A stretch of DNA of 64,000 nucleotides from CAYNHZ01 sp964397445 (lineage in GTDB: Bacteria > Bacteroidota > Bacteroidia > Bacteroidales > UBA932), in assembly GCA_964397445.1 (NCBI GenBank), contig CAYNHZ010000006.1:1-64000 (forward strand), written 5' to 3'. The notes under the pieces are model-generated. The model saw only the letters and a list, made by a program, of their open reading frames with translations. It had not been told where the DNA came from and made no database searches. Position 1 is the stretch's first letter. Each line of letters begins with the position of its first letter. This document shows positions 41,323-51,426 of this stretch, one piece after another. Made by a program: the position numbers and the translations under genes.

Positions 41323-43329
41323 TTACGCATCTATATTTGCATATTTTGCATTTGCCTCGATAAACTCTCTACGAGGGGCTACATCATCACCCATCAACAT
41401 TGAGAATATTCTGTCTGCCTCAGCAGCATTATCGATTGTAACTTGTTTTAAAAGCCTTGTTGAAGGATCCATTGTGGTGTCTTTCAATTGCTCTGCATTC
41501 ATTTCACCGAGACCTTTGTACCTCTGAACTGTAACATTTGTATCTACACCTTTTCCTATCTCCTGTATTGCAGCCTTTCTATCATCCTCTGTCCAGCAAT
41601 ATTTTTCATCTTTCCCTTTTTTACTTTTAACCCTGTATAAAGGGGGATTTGCAATATAAACATAGCCATTCTTTATCATATCAACCATATGTCTAAAGAA
41701 GAATGTCAATATCAAAGTAGCAATATGGCTTCCGTCAACATCGGCATCGGTCATTATTATAATCTTATGATATCTCAATTTAGAGATATTCAACGCTTTA
41801 CTATCTTCTTCTGTGCCAATGGTAACCCCAAGGGCAGTATATATATTTCTGATCTGCTCACTCTCAAGCACCTTATGCTCCATAGCCTTCTCGACATTCA
41901 AAATCTTACCCCTTAATGGAAGAATAGCTTGAAAAGTCCTATCACGACCTGTCTTTGCGGTCCCCCCTGCAGAATCCCCCTCGACGAGGAACAACTCACA
42001 TCTTGCAGGATCTCTGTCCGAGCAATCGGCAAGTTTTCCAGGAAGTCCCGCTCCAGACATAACTGTCTTACGCTGAACTAATTCTCTCGCCTTACGAGCT
42101 GCATGACGAGCAGTAGCTGCCAAAATAACCTTATCAATTATATTCTTAGCATCCTTTGGATTCTCTTCGAGATAATTTTCAAGGGCACTCTTAGTAGCCT
42201 GAGAAACAGCTGCATCAACCTCACTATTACCCAATTTGGTCTTTGTTTGCCCCTCAAATTGAGGCTCAGCTATTTTAACAGAAATAACAGCAGTCAGCCC
42301 CTCCCTGAAGTCGGAAGCATCAAGATCAAATTTCAATTTTGAAAGGAAACCATTCTTCTCCGCAAAACTTTTAAGTGTATTTGTCAAGCCACGCCTAAAA
42401 CCTGTAAGGTGTGTACCACCCTCTATAGTGTTGATATTGTTTACATAAGAGTGAATATTCTCCGAGAAACCAGTATTGTACTGCATTGCAATCTCAATAG
42501 GGAAACCCGATTTATCAGATTCAAGATAGATGGGGGTGTCTGTCAGTTTCTCCCTGTTTCCATCAAGATAACAAACAAACTCCTTCAACCCGAGATCCGA
42601 ATAAAAAACCTCATATTTTTCACTAACATTATCAATATCCGAATCATCGATAATCTCACCATCTATTTTCTCGGACACCTTCCTCTCATCCTTTAGTGTC
42701 AACTTAATCCCTTTATTTAGGTATGCCAACTCTCTCAGACGAGCTGAAAGGATGGAGTAGTTATACTCTGTAAGTGTTGTGAATATTTCAGTATCAGGCT
42801 TAAATGTAATAATAGTTCCGGTCTTATCAGACACCCCTATCTCCTTTACAGGATACTTTGGGATACCTTTGCTATACTCTTGAACAAATATTTTTCCTTC
42901 ACGATGAATCTCTGCTTTTAGATAAATCGAGAGGGCATTCACACAAGAGACACCAACACCGTGAAGACCACCAGAAACTTTATAGCTATCTTTACTAAAC
43001 TTACCTCCGGCGTGAAGCACCGTTAAAACTACCTCAAGGGCAGATTTTCCCTCTTTTTCGTGGATGCCTGTAGGGATACCACGTCCATCATCTTTGACAG
43101 TGATGGAGTTATCAGGATTTATAATAACATTTATCTCACTACAATAGCCTGCAAGCGCCTCATCTATTGAATTATCTACAACTTCATATACCAAATGATG
43201 TAACCCTCTTGATCCTATATCACCGATATACATTGAAGGTCTTTTTCTTACAGCCTCAAGTCCCTCTAAAACCTGAATACTATCTGCTGAATATTGATTT
43301 TCGGCAGCATTTATTTTACTCTCTGTCAT
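41323..43329 (-). CDS. gyrB: DNA gyrase subunit B
   Basis: ATPase subunit of DNA gyrase (668 aa). GHKL ATPase motifs EVVDNSIDEALAG, DDGRGIP and SGGLHGVGVSCVNALS, transducer domain, TOPRIM with EGDSAGG and DADVDGSHI, and the C-terminal QRYKGLGEMN block are all in place. Length and the KLADCSDRDP stretch favour GyrB over ParE. First in a run with the alpha-oxoamine synthase and 7TM-HD genes. Confidence 0.96.
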   Translation of the reverse strand: MTESKINAAENQYSADSIQVLEGLEAVRKRPSMYIGDIGSRGLHHLVYEVVDNSIDEALAGYCSEINVIINPDNSITVKDDGRGIPTGIHEKEGKSALEVVLTVLHAGGKFSKDSYKVSGGLHGVGVSCVNALSIYLKAEIHREGKIFVQEYSKGIPKYPVKEIGVSDKTGTIITFKPDTEIFTTLTEYNYSILSARLRELAYLNKGIKLTLKDERKVSEKIDGEIIDDSDIDNVSEKYEVFYSDLGLKEFVCYLDGNREKLTDTPIYLESDKSGFPIEIAMQYNTGFSENIHSYVNNINTIEGGTHLTGFRRGLTNTLKSFAEKNGFLSKLKFDLDASDFREGLTAVISVKIAEPQFEGQTKTKLGNSEVDAAVSQATKSALENYLEENPKDAKNIIDKVILAATARHAARKARELVQRKTVMSGAGLPGKLADCSDRDPARCELFLVEGDSAGGTAKTGRDRTFQAILPLRGKILNVEKAMEHKVLESEQIRNIYTALGVTIGTEEDSKALNISKLRYHKIIIMTDADVDGSHIATLILTFFFRHMVDMIKNGYVYIANPPLYRVKSKKGKDEKYCWTEDDRKAAIQEIGKGVDTNVTVQRYKGLGEMNAEQLKDTTMDPSTRLLKQVTIDNAAEADRIFSMLMGDDVAPRREFIEANAKYANIDA

Positions 43330-43373
43330 TCTTCTTTATTTCTAATAATAAGGGGACAAAGATAATAAAAAAA

Positions 43374-45038
43374 TTACAATTTAAGATATATACCTGCACC
43401 AATATTTATCCCAGGTTGCAAATAATACTGAACATACTGTATATCATTATTTATCAGATTTTTACCATCGATAAATAGGGAAAACTTGGAATTAAATGAA
43501 TATGTAAATTTGAGTCCGAGATCCACAAATGGAGCTATTCTGACCGAAGAGTTTTGTGAGATCTGCGAATAGCCATTGACTGCCCCTCGGTAATAACAAT
43601 TCAACTCAATAAAGAATCTTTTTCTAAGGTTATATATCCCAAATAATTTCGCCTCAAAAGAGGGAAGCATATAGAGGTTCGTATCATCAAAATAATAGTG
43701 ATACTTAAATTCGCCACCCCCAGTAAAATCACTACTATTCCAATATAATTCACACCCTGCCGAGACAACTTTATTGTTCGAGTAATAAAGATTTTGGTAA
43801 TTATTATTGATATCGGCACCAAAAGTCACCATATTATTTATGGTAGCATAAGAGGCAGAAACATTGTAACTAAATCTATCTTTTACAACACCTCTGACAG
43901 AAAACTCCCCTCTGAAAGGGGATGATGTCGTATGCATCTCACTACCGGTCGATAACCAAGGATTATATTTGAAAAGCTTTGTAAAGAAGTTGGTTTCATT
44001 ATATCCGTCAAGTTTGAGAGATAACCACAATTTTGTCTTAACAGCTTCAAAAGTCGCGGAAACATCCGGAAAAACAGGTAGTTTGGAGGCTATCGGATAA
44101 TTTCCGGCAAAAGTTACTCCAGCCTTGATATTCCATCTCTCACCATCCCATCTATACATAGGGGTAACCTGATAATCACCTATCGAACTGTTAGAGTTTT
44201 GAGTATATATACCGGTAACTGACTTGAACCCGATAAGAACTTTATGTTCCTCTTTAAAGGCAGCTCCAATCTCACCATTAACATCTATTAAATGTTCTGT
44301 CAGACTGGGGAGGATTAGGTACTGATTGTTATCCTTCAGATAATTGTAATTGAGATTAATATTATAATAGAAAGCGTTTTTATTATTATTGGTAGAGCGA
44401 AGCAATATCTTTGCAGACATATCATCATATGTATGGGACAAGATCTGCGAAGGGGAGATCATTGTGTAATGTCCTCCATAATAGGTGTAATAATTATTAT
44501 TATAATCAAAGCCAAAAATCAGCTCTCCTTTTTTCCAAGAATATCCACTCTTAAAACCTGCTCTATTTGTCATTCTATCTCCCCTAATGGTGTAATCTGA
44601 GCCAACTTTACCCCAAAAAGAGTCGTGATTATAATAAAACATCAATGAGAATTTTTCACCTGTTCGGGGCTGTATGTAGATATCGGCTTGAGGCAACCAA
44701 GGAAAAGCCATAGCTATTTTAGCATACAAAACGGGGTATTTCACCTTTCCTACACCACCTATTTCAATAGAGTTTGTATGGGAAAACTCATATAAATCTT
44801 TATAGGGGCGATCGAATGCATAGTAGTCGAAATTTAAGTTAAACTTCAACAAAGTATCTGAAAACTTGGTATTTAGAGGGGATTTAACTATCTCCATCAA
44901 TTTTCCCTCAAATTCCCTTTTTACCTCAACTGTTGAATTTATATTTTGTTGACCCAATGCAGATATTGCAAAAAGAAGGGAGAACAAACTCAAAAATATA
45001 TAGCGGACTCTTTCTTTAATTGTCATATTATGATTCAT
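43374..45038 (-). CDS. Outer-membrane beta-barrel protein
   Basis: A 554-aa exported protein with a signal peptide (IFLSLFSLLFAISALGQ). The mature part has alternating aromatic/polar beta strands throughout, many ending in aromatic residues (NYNYLKDNNQYLILP, SYATINNMVTFGADI), and a final strand LQPGINIGAGIYLKL that ends hydrophobically as barrels require. It resembles TonB-dependent receptor barrels but has no plug or TonB-box domain, so passive or protein-assisted transport is more likely. It starts 6 nt after the TPR gene and is surely cotranscribed with it. Confidence 0.75.
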   Translation of the reverse strand: MNHNMTIKERVRYIFLSLFSLLFAISALGQQNINSTVEVKREFEGKLMEIVKSPLNTKFSDTLLKFNLNFDYYAFDRPYKDLYEFSHTNSIEIGGVGKVKYPVLYAKIAMAFPWLPQADIYIQPRTGEKFSLMFYYNHDSFWGKVGSDYTIRGDRMTNRAGFKSGYSWKKGELIFGFDYNNNYYTYYGGHYTMISPSQILSHTYDDMSAKILLRSTNNNKNAFYYNINLNYNYLKDNNQYLILPSLTEHLIDVNGEIGAAFKEEHKVLIGFKSVTGIYTQNSNSSIGDYQVTPMYRWDGERWNIKAGVTFAGNYPIASKLPVFPDVSATFEAVKTKLWLSLKLDGYNETNFFTKLFKYNPWLSTGSEMHTTSSPFRGEFSVRGVVKDRFSYNVSASYATINNMVTFGADINNNYQNLYYSNNKVVSAGCELYWNSSDFTGGGEFKYHYYFDDTNLYMLPSFEAKLFGIYNLRKRFFIELNCYYRGAVNGYSQISQNSSVRIAPFVDLGLKFTYSFNSKFSLFIDGKNLINNDIQYVQYYLQPGINIGAGIYLKL

Positions 45039-45044
45039 ATTATG

Positions 45045-48000
45045 CTATTTTAAAGTTGTTTTAGAGAGACGATGTAATCTCATATCTACTTGCTCCAATA
45101 TATCATCAAGTTTACTGGAGGGTTCATACCCCTCTTTAATACTTGTAAATGTTGCTTTTGCTTGATCAAACTCACCCTGTTCTGCAAAAGAATCTCCCAA
45201 TACTATAAAACTCTTTGCCAACCAATATGAATTTGGAGTTTTAGAGTCGGACAACTCATACACCCTTTTCTTAACCAACTCAAACATCCCCTCATCGTAA
45301 GCATCTAAAATAAGTAAATATGCAGCCTCCGCTCCATAATCGGTAAGATTGTTTTTCGAAACATCCTGAAGAAGAGATATTGCCTCCTCTCGTCTGCCAA
45401 GAGAGAGTGAGGATTTTGCCATAACATATTTAAACTCAATGGTATATTCATTATCAGCTTTTTCTGACATCAACAACTCTTTTGACTGATTATATGCCGC
45501 TTCGTACGATTTATTTTTAAAATATGACCTCATAAGTCCCAATTTTGCCTCTTTTATATTGTTTTCCAATTTTGCAATATATAAAAGTGCCTCATAGGCC
45601 TTTATCGCTTTATCATATTTTTCCAAATCGTAAGATAGTTTTGCGTAATATAGGGTTGAAAGCTCCTCAAAGGATTCGTCCCCAATCAACATTACTTTAT
45701 GAAAAGCATCAGCAGCAGCCTCTTTTTTATTCATATTCAGCAAGGTCTCACCCAAATAAAAATAGGCTTGAGCACTCTTTACACCTTTTGGATATTTCTT
45801 AACAAACGACGACAATACCCTATTTGCCTCTACGAAATTTTTGGACAAGAAGATTTGTTCAGCAGAGTTAAATAACATCATTTCCCTCTCTGTTGCGCTT
45901 TTTACCGAAGACATTCCTATCCTTTCCAAATATGCAAGATACTCTTCCGGTCGATTTTGAAGCTGATAGATACTCTCAATACCTGCAAGTGCACTCTGTA
46001 AATCTTCTGTAATCTTAGTACTTTCAACAACTGCTGAGAAATACTCAAGCGATTTATCATAATCCCCTTTATTTGAGAAAATCATCCCAAGCTCCAAAAG
46101 AGACTTGCTGTAATAGACACTATCTTTCACATTTTTTAGAAGATAATTAAAACACTCAAATGATCGATCTATATCACCTATCTGAACATAAGTCCGCCCC
46201 AATTCAAAAACCGCTTTCGGGTATAACGGAGAATTACTCCCCTTTGAATAAATATTATTCAGTATCTCTATTTTCTTACTATCCTTAGATATAAGTCCGT
46301 AAGAAACAGCACTTTGATATGAGGCATAAATATCAGAAGAGTTGTTATTTAACGCTGCAACTTCGTTATACAATTCGGCAGCCCTTTCATAGTCGCGGAT
46401 CATATAATATGAGTCTGCCAACCTTGTTTTAGCTTCTGAGGAGAGTCTCCTTTGGGAGGGGGAAAGCTCAAGATACCGTTTCATCCACATAATCGAATTA
46501 TTATAGTCATTAATTCTCAGGTAGCCGTACCCTAAATTGAATAAAAGGGTAGGATATTCGGAAGTCATACGGAAATTGTTATTTTTATATAGGGATAGAT
46601 TTAAATCGATGGACTCTTGAAAAAGATTTGTTCTAAAGTAGGATTCAGCTAACCAAAATTTCGCCAAAATGGCAAGTGAAGTGTTGTTTACTCCATTATC
46701 AATAGAGAGGTTAAAATGGGTAATAGCACCTCTGTATGAGCCACTTTCAAACAATTGCATAGCTCTAAAAAATGCAGCTTTTTGCAAATTGATCCTCATA
46801 GCCGGTGTTAATGAACGGATCTGTTGGAGAGCAGTAATTGCTGATTTATAATCTTTCTTTAGGAGGTAAGAGGTAGCAATATAATTGTATATTTCATCCG
46901 ATTTTATAGAGGATGGATATTTTTGTAAATATGTTTGAAATCCCTCTATATCAGAATTTATATCGAACGACAATTTTGCGTATTGGAACATCGATTCGGA
47001 TGTTATGGTCTCGTCGAATACCATTTCAGAAGCAGCCTTGAATGCATCCATAGCATTATGCTTATTTTTTAAATAGAGATATGAGTTCCCAATATAAAAA
47101 AAAGCACTCTGGCCTAAAGAGTCATCAGAAGAGGTAACCTTTGAAAATGCCTCTATCGCTGCCAAATAAGACTTCAACGAATAGGAGACAATGCCAAGGT
47201 AATAATTGTCTTTTTTTGAAAGATCTTCTTTGTTTTTAGAAAAAATATCAAAGTATTTCTTTGCTTTTTCCGGGTCATTCTTAGCAAAATATGCCTCGGA
47301 GATCATCCTTGCCACTTTCTCCCTTAGGGAAATATCCACAACCCTTAAAACTCCATCTCCATTGTTTACAACATAGTCATTATCACCCTTCATTAGTTTT
47401 GATTCTAAAAGATAATATTTTGATAATGAGGAATATCTATCATTATTAAGCAACTTTTTGAAGTAAGATATTGCATTATCGAATTCTCGATTCATATAGT
47501 GTAAATAGCCCAAATAATAGATACTTGAAGAGGAAAACGGAGTTGCTCCGAAGGATAAAATCTTATTGAAACCAGAAACTGCCTCCTCATTTTTTCCTAT
47601 CCTCATATAACAATAAGATTTATTATAAATATATTCTATCTTATCCTTTCTCAATAGATTACGATCCCCAATGGAGTTCATTATCTCCAACGATTTAGAA
47701 TAATTGCTGTTTTTAAAATAATATTGAGAGTAATAAAACTTTGCTGTTGCAAACTCCGGCGAATTCGAATATTTTTTTTCACACTGTATCATAAGGGGAT
47801 CTAAATTCGGCCTCTCAAGTTTAATTTTACAAATCAACTTATAAATCTCCACCTCAGATCTCAGAATCGAATTGTCGCTATCGATCAGATTATCGATATT
47901 ATCTAATTCAGCAAGTGCTGAAACAAACATATCATTATCTATAAGCTCCTTCACTTTATCCACCTTCCCCTCAATAATATTTTTATTTTGTCCAAATACG

Positions 48001-48074
48001 AGATCAGAGGGAACAGATAGGAGGAGAAATATTGCAACGAACACTGTATAGAAACGTACCATATTTTGATTCAT
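45045..48074 (-). CDS. Large periplasmic TPR-repeat protein
   Basis: A 1009-aa exported protein: signal peptide (FYTVFVAIFLLLSVPSDLVFG) followed almost entirely by tetratricopeptide repeats (for example AFFYIGNSYLYLKNKHNAMD, AVFELGRTYVQIGDIDRSFE, AYFYLGETLLNMNKKEAAAD), about 20 or more by eye. Such superhelices are scaffolds for protein complexes; several middle repeats look like the YbgF/BamD subtype. Together with the barrel 6 nt downstream it may form an outer-membrane assembly or secretion-related complex, which is inference. It is divergent from the ftsE-like gene. Confidence 0.85.
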   Translation of the reverse strand: MNQNMVRFYTVFVAIFLLLSVPSDLVFGQNKNIIEGKVDKVKELIDNDMFVSALAELDNIDNLIDSDNSILRSEVEIYKLICKIKLERPNLDPLMIQCEKKYSNSPEFATAKFYYSQYYFKNSNYSKSLEIMNSIGDRNLLRKDKIEYIYNKSYCYMRIGKNEEAVSGFNKILSFGATPFSSSSIYYLGYLHYMNREFDNAISYFKKLLNNDRYSSLSKYYLLESKLMKGDNDYVVNNGDGVLRVVDISLREKVARMISEAYFAKNDPEKAKKYFDIFSKNKEDLSKKDNYYLGIVSYSLKSYLAAIEAFSKVTSSDDSLGQSAFFYIGNSYLYLKNKHNAMDAFKAASEMVFDETITSESMFQYAKLSFDINSDIEGFQTYLQKYPSSIKSDEIYNYIATSYLLKKDYKSAITALQQIRSLTPAMRINLQKAAFFRAMQLFESGSYRGAITHFNLSIDNGVNNTSLAILAKFWLAESYFRTNLFQESIDLNLSLYKNNNFRMTSEYPTLLFNLGYGYLRINDYNNSIMWMKRYLELSPSQRRLSSEAKTRLADSYYMIRDYERAAELYNEVAALNNNSSDIYASYQSAVSYGLISKDSKKIEILNNIYSKGSNSPLYPKAVFELGRTYVQIGDIDRSFECFNYLLKNVKDSVYYSKSLLELGMIFSNKGDYDKSLEYFSAVVESTKITEDLQSALAGIESIYQLQNRPEEYLAYLERIGMSSVKSATEREMMLFNSAEQIFLSKNFVEANRVLSSFVKKYPKGVKSAQAYFYLGETLLNMNKKEAAADAFHKVMLIGDESFEELSTLYYAKLSYDLEKYDKAIKAYEALLYIAKLENNIKEAKLGLMRSYFKNKSYEAAYNQSKELLMSEKADNEYTIEFKYVMAKSSLSLGRREEAISLLQDVSKNNLTDYGAEAAYLLILDAYDEGMFELVKKRVYELSDSKTPNSYWLAKSFIVLGDSFAEQGEFDQAKATFTSIKEGYEPSSKLDDILEQVDMRLHRLSKTTLK

Positions 48075-48095
48075 TACTTTTTATTTATTAATCTA

Positions 48096-48103
48096 CAAAA
48101 ATA
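48096..48103 (-). promoter_or_regulatory. -7 element for the TPR/barrel pair
   Basis: Complement of CAAAAATA is TATTTTTG, an exact TAnnTTTG, 21 nt before the TPR gene ATG. No -33 TTG at the right distance. Confidence 0.45.
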
Positions 48104-48124
48104 GGAATAAAAGCTCATTTTTTA

Positions 48125-48132
48125 TACTTTTG
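48125..48132 (+). promoter_or_regulatory. -7 element for ftsE
   Basis: TACTTTTG, an exact TAnnTTTG, 18 nt before the ftsE ATG and divergent from the TPR promoter. Confidence 0.5.
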
Positions 48133-48150
48133 TAAATTGATATATCAAAA

Positions 48151-48864
48151 ATGGAAGATAAAATAATTGAATTTATAGGAGTTGATATTGTCAACGGCAA
48201 TAATCTTGTTATGTCTGATATGTCGTTGTATATAAATAAAGGCGATTTTGTTTACATAATCGGGAAGGTTGGTAGTGGCAAAACCTCCATAATCAGAGCA
48301 ATGATCGGAGAGACTACCATCTCAAAAGGGGAGGCAAGGTTAGCCGAATTTAATCTTAGAAAATTAAAGAAAAAGCAAATTCCCTTTTTAAGAAGGAGAG
48401 TCGGCGTTGTGTTTCAAGATTTCCAGTTACTTATGGATCGATCTATCTACGATAATCTTCTATTTGTCCTAAAAGCAACAGGATGGAGAGACCAAAAGGC
48501 TATAAAAGAGAGGATAAATCAAGTACTTAGCGATGTAGGAATGCAACTCAAATCTCACAAGATGCCTCATCAACTATCAGGGGGAGAACAACAGAGAATA
48601 GCTATAGCAAGGGCACTACTAAACAGCCCAGAGATCATTTTAGCAGATGAGCCTACCGGCAATTTGGATAGTGATACCGCAAATGGGATAATGGATCTCC
48701 TTATGTCTATTCACGAAAAACAAAATCCAGCGATCATTATGGTTACACACAATCAAAGTCTATTGAACAGATATCCAGGAAGGACATTAATGTGTGAAGA
48801 CCTCTCCTGCAAAGAGATTCAAAATTCATTAGACTATAATATTGATTTCTCCGAAGTTCTATAA
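48151..48864 (+). CDS. ftsE: FtsE-like ABC transporter ATPase
   Basis: ATP-binding subunit (237 aa) of the FtsEX/LolD/MacB branch. Walker A GKVGSGKT (38-45), Q-loop VFQDFQLL, signature LSGGEQQR and Walker B IILADEPTGNLD are complete. In FtsEX the complex controls peptidoglycan hydrolases at the division site. No ftsX permease is next to it, so the assignment to FtsE rests on sequence resemblance only and it could serve another permease. It is followed 2 nt later by nth. Confidence 0.82.
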   Translation: MEDKIIEFIGVDIVNGNNLVMSDMSLYINKGDFVYIIGKVGSGKTSIIRAMIGETTISKGEARLAEFNLRKLKKKQIPFLRRRVGVVFQDFQLLMDRSIYDNLLFVLKATGWRDQKAIKERINQVLSDVGMQLKSHKMPHQLSGGEQQRIAIARALLNSPEIILADEPTGNLDSDTANGIMDLLMSIHEKQNPAIIMVTHNQSLLNRYPGRTLMCEDLSCKEIQNSLDYNIDFSEVL

Positions 48865-48866
48865 AA

Positions 48867-49493
48867 GTGATTGATAGATATACTCATATACTGAATTGGT
48901 TTTTGGAAAATGTCCCCTCCCCAAAATCGGAATTGAATTACCAAACCCCATTTCAACTGATAATTGCAGTTATTTTATCGGCTCAATGTACCGATAAAAG
49001 GGTAAATATGTGCACCCCTCCGCTTTTTGAAAAGTACCCTACCCCTGAACTCCTTTCGGAAGCAAGGGTGGAGGATGTTTTTGAACTCATTAAGTCTATT
49101 TCCTTCCCGAATAATAAATCACATCATCTGATAGAGATGGCAAAACAACTTGTAAATGAGTATGATTCCAAAATTCCATCTGATGTTGAACAGTTGCAAA
49201 AATTGCAAGGGGTAGGGAGAAAAACTGCAAATGTAGTGGCCTCAATTATCTATAACAAACCGGTAATAGCTGTTGATACTCATGTTTTTAGAATATCCAA
49301 ACGTCTCGGACTGTCTGATGGAAAAACCCCGGAAGCGGTAGAAAAAGACCTAACAACATATATTCCGGAGAATCTCAGAGCAGTTTCACACCACTGGCTT
49401 ATCCTACACGGCAGGTATATCTGTACTGCACGCAAGCCAAAATGCGGAGAGTGCGGACTAAAAGATTGGTGCAAATTCTACCCTCTTGGGTGA
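48867..49493 (+). CDS. nth: Endonuclease III
   Basis: DNA glycosylase/AP lyase (208 aa) for oxidised pyrimidines. Helix-hairpin-helix LQGVGRKTANVV with catalytic K119, catalytic D137 in IAVDTHVFR, and the [4Fe-4S] set C186-x6-C193-x2-C196-x5-C202. The start codon is GTG at 48867, 2 nt after the ftsE stop; the next ATG is far inside the fold. The 3' end overlaps the converging xerD gene by 16 nt. Confidence 0.96.
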   Translation: MIDRYTHILNWFLENVPSPKSELNYQTPFQLIIAVILSAQCTDKRVNMCTPPLFEKYPTPELLSEARVEDVFELIKSISFPNNKSHHLIEMAKQLVNEYDSKIPSDVEQLQKLQGVGRKTANVVASIIYNKPVIAVDTHVFRISKRLGLSDGKTPEAVEKDLTTYIPENLRAVSHHWLILHGRYICTARKPKCGECGLKDWCKFYPLG

Positions 49494-50368
49494 TATTGCA
49501 ATATTTTTTGTTGCCACTTCTTAGTATCAATATGAGTATAAATCTCTGTTGTCAAGATACTTTCGTGTCCTAACATCTCTTGAACAACCCTCAGATCAGC
49601 CCCGTTTTCAACAAGGTGAGAGGCGAAAGAGTGACGAAAAGTGTGAGGTGAAACCACTTTTTTAACCCCTGCTATCATAGCTTGATCACGTACAATCATA
49701 AAAATCATTTCGCGAGTGAGCTTTTTGCCCCTTCTATTGAGAAATAAAACATCGTCTGTCGCCCCGGAATAGAGTCTTTTGGAAGAGGCAAGATAATTCT
49801 TAACAGCCTTTAGAGCAGGATCTCCTATAGGCACAAGACGCTGCTTATCTCCCTTTCCTATAATCCTTACAAAAGAGTCGTCAAAGAAAAGATCAGATAT
49901 TTTCATATTAACCAACTCGCTGACTCTCAAGCCACAAGAATAAAGTACTTCAAGAATAGCCCTATTCCTACACCCCTCATCCTTAGAGAGATCTACCGAA
50001 GATAAAATACTCTCAATCTCCTCGACTGATAAAACTTCGGGCAGAGATAAGGTCAATTTCGGAGAATCTACCAAATCGCAGGGGTTTGAAGAGACTCTAC
50101 CCTCAGTCTCAAGGTATTTATAGAATGATTTTATCGAGCTTATCACCCTTGCTTGAGATCTTTTTGAAATAGAGTGCTCTATCTCAAAAATCAGAAAAGA
50201 GTTTATCCTCTCAGATGTCATCGAATAGGGAGAAATATCTTCCGAAAATGCGGCAAGTTTATTAATATCTGAAATATAAGATGAAATTGTATTTAATGAC
50301 AATGCCCTCTCCAAACGGAGGTAAAACCGGAAATCAGCAATCGCACTTTTCCAGACCTGCCTATACAT
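49478..50368 (-). CDS. xerD: Tyrosine recombinase XerD
   Basis: Chromosome-dimer-resolving tyrosine recombinase (296 aa), acting with XerC at dif. Full catalytic set: R148 (CGLRVSELV), K172 (GKGDKQR), H242-x-x-R245 (HTFRHSF), H268 and nucleophile Y277 (EIYTHID). N-terminal SAM-like core-binding domain present. The length and the ARG(IV) context fit XerD; it is far from the island and next to a tRNA gene, but nothing marks it as an element integrase. Confidence 0.93.
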   Translation of the reverse strand: MYRQVWKSAIADFRFYLRLERALSLNTISSYISDINKLAAFSEDISPYSMTSERINSFLIFEIEHSISKRSQARVISSIKSFYKYLETEGRVSSNPCDLVDSPKLTLSLPEVLSVEEIESILSSVDLSKDEGCRNRAILEVLYSCGLRVSELVNMKISDLFFDDSFVRIIGKGDKQRLVPIGDPALKAVKNYLASSKRLYSGATDDVLFLNRRGKKLTREMIFMIVRDQAMIAGVKKVVSPHTFRHSFASHLVENGADLRVVQEMLGHESILTTEIYTHIDTKKWQQKILQYHPRG

Positions 50369-50387
50369 ATTTTTAAAATTGATTTTG

Positions 50388-50459
50388 TAGCCCCACCGCG
50401 ACTCGAACGCGAATTTGAAGTTTAGGAAACTTCCGTTCTATCCCTTGAACTATAGGGCC
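50388..50459 (-). tRNA. tRNA-Arg (anticodon CCU)
   Basis: 72-nt cloverleaf on the minus strand: acceptor GGCCCTA/TGGGGCT (two G-U pairs), anticodon stem GAAGT/ACTTC with loop TTCCTAA, anticodon CCU, T-loop GTTCGAGTC. CCA is not encoded. It reads AGG codons and lies between plsX and xerD. Confidence 0.93.
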
Positions 50460-50468
50460 ATTTTTATT

Positions 50469-51413
50469 TCAGACTGCAAATATATTAAAATTCCCAATTA
50501 ATCCACTACTTAATGACTTCTCCGCTTGAATAATCATATTTGTAATAGCTGCAGAACTTGACGCACCGTGCCCGATTATCACAGGAGACGAGACCCCTAA
50601 CACCGGGGTTCCTCCGTATATTTCATAATTGAACCTCTCAAAAAACTGATCATTTATACCTCTTGAAGAGATAATTTCATACATAGCTTCAGCCTGTTTA
50701 AGACATATATTCCCTGTAAAACCATCTGTAACAATAACATCTGCAATGCCCCCGTTAAAGAGATGATTCGACTCTATATTCCCGACAAAATTAAATTGAT
50801 CAGAACAAGCCAATACCGGATAGGCCTCTTTATATACCATATTCCCTTTTCCCTCCTCCTCTCCTATATTTAGTAGGGCAACTCTGGGATTAGAAATTCC
50901 CATCATTGTTTTAGCATATATATCTCCGAGAAGGGCAAATTGGTATAAGATATCAGAATTACAATCGGCATTAAAACCAACATCCAACAACAAAATAGAT
51001 CCACCTGTCAAGACAGGTAACTCAACAGAGATACAAGGTCGTATAACCCCTTCCACCCGTTTTATAACAGTGACACAACCTGCCAACATCGCGCCTGTAT
51101 TTCCTGCACTTGCAAAAGCATCTATTTCACCCTTTTCCAACATATTAAATCCAACTGCAATACTCGAATTCGACTTCTTAAAAAAAGCTTTTACAGGGTG
51201 TTCGTCCATAGCTATATTTTCAGAACAATGGACAATAAAAAAATTACCGGGATCAAAGCCATTACTACGGCTAATCTCGGTAATCTCATTTTGATCTCCG
51301 AAAAGGAAAAACTGAACTTTCTCGGAAAGCTTACGATAGGCTTCTATTGCACCAAGAACTATATTCTTTGGGGCATAATCGCCACCCATCGCATCAACTC
51401 CGATTTTCAGCAT
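50469..51413 (-). CDS. plsX: Acyl-ACP:phosphate acyltransferase PlsX
   Basis: Makes acyl-phosphate from acyl-ACP for phospholipid synthesis at the membrane surface. The 314-aa protein begins IGVDAMGGDYAPKN, the family signature, and has ASAGNTGAML and VTDGFTGNICLK. Encoded 13 nt downstream of rpmF in the widely conserved DUF177-rpmF-plsX order. The fabH gene that often follows is absent; tRNA-Arg follows instead. Confidence 0.97.
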   Translation of the reverse strand: MLKIGVDAMGGDYAPKNIVLGAIEAYRKLSEKVQFFLFGDQNEITEISRSNGFDPGNFFIVHCSENIAMDEHPVKAFFKKSNSSIAVGFNMLEKGEIDAFASAGNTGAMLAGCVTVIKRVEGVIRPCISVELPVLTGGSILLLDVGFNADCNSDILYQFALLGDIYAKTMMGISNPRVALLNIGEEEGKGNMVYKEAYPVLACSDQFNFVGNIESNHLFNGGIADVIVTDGFTGNICLKQAEAMYEIISSRGINDQFFERFNYEIYGGTPVLGVSSPVIIGHGASSSAAITNMIIQAEKSLSSGLIGNFNIFAV

Positions 51414-51426
51414 AATCGGAATATTA

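Noticed and set aside
49478..50368. Integrase of the ssrA island
   Set aside because: It is 12 kb away, has XerD length and motifs, and sits in a housekeeping context. No repeats tie it to the island.
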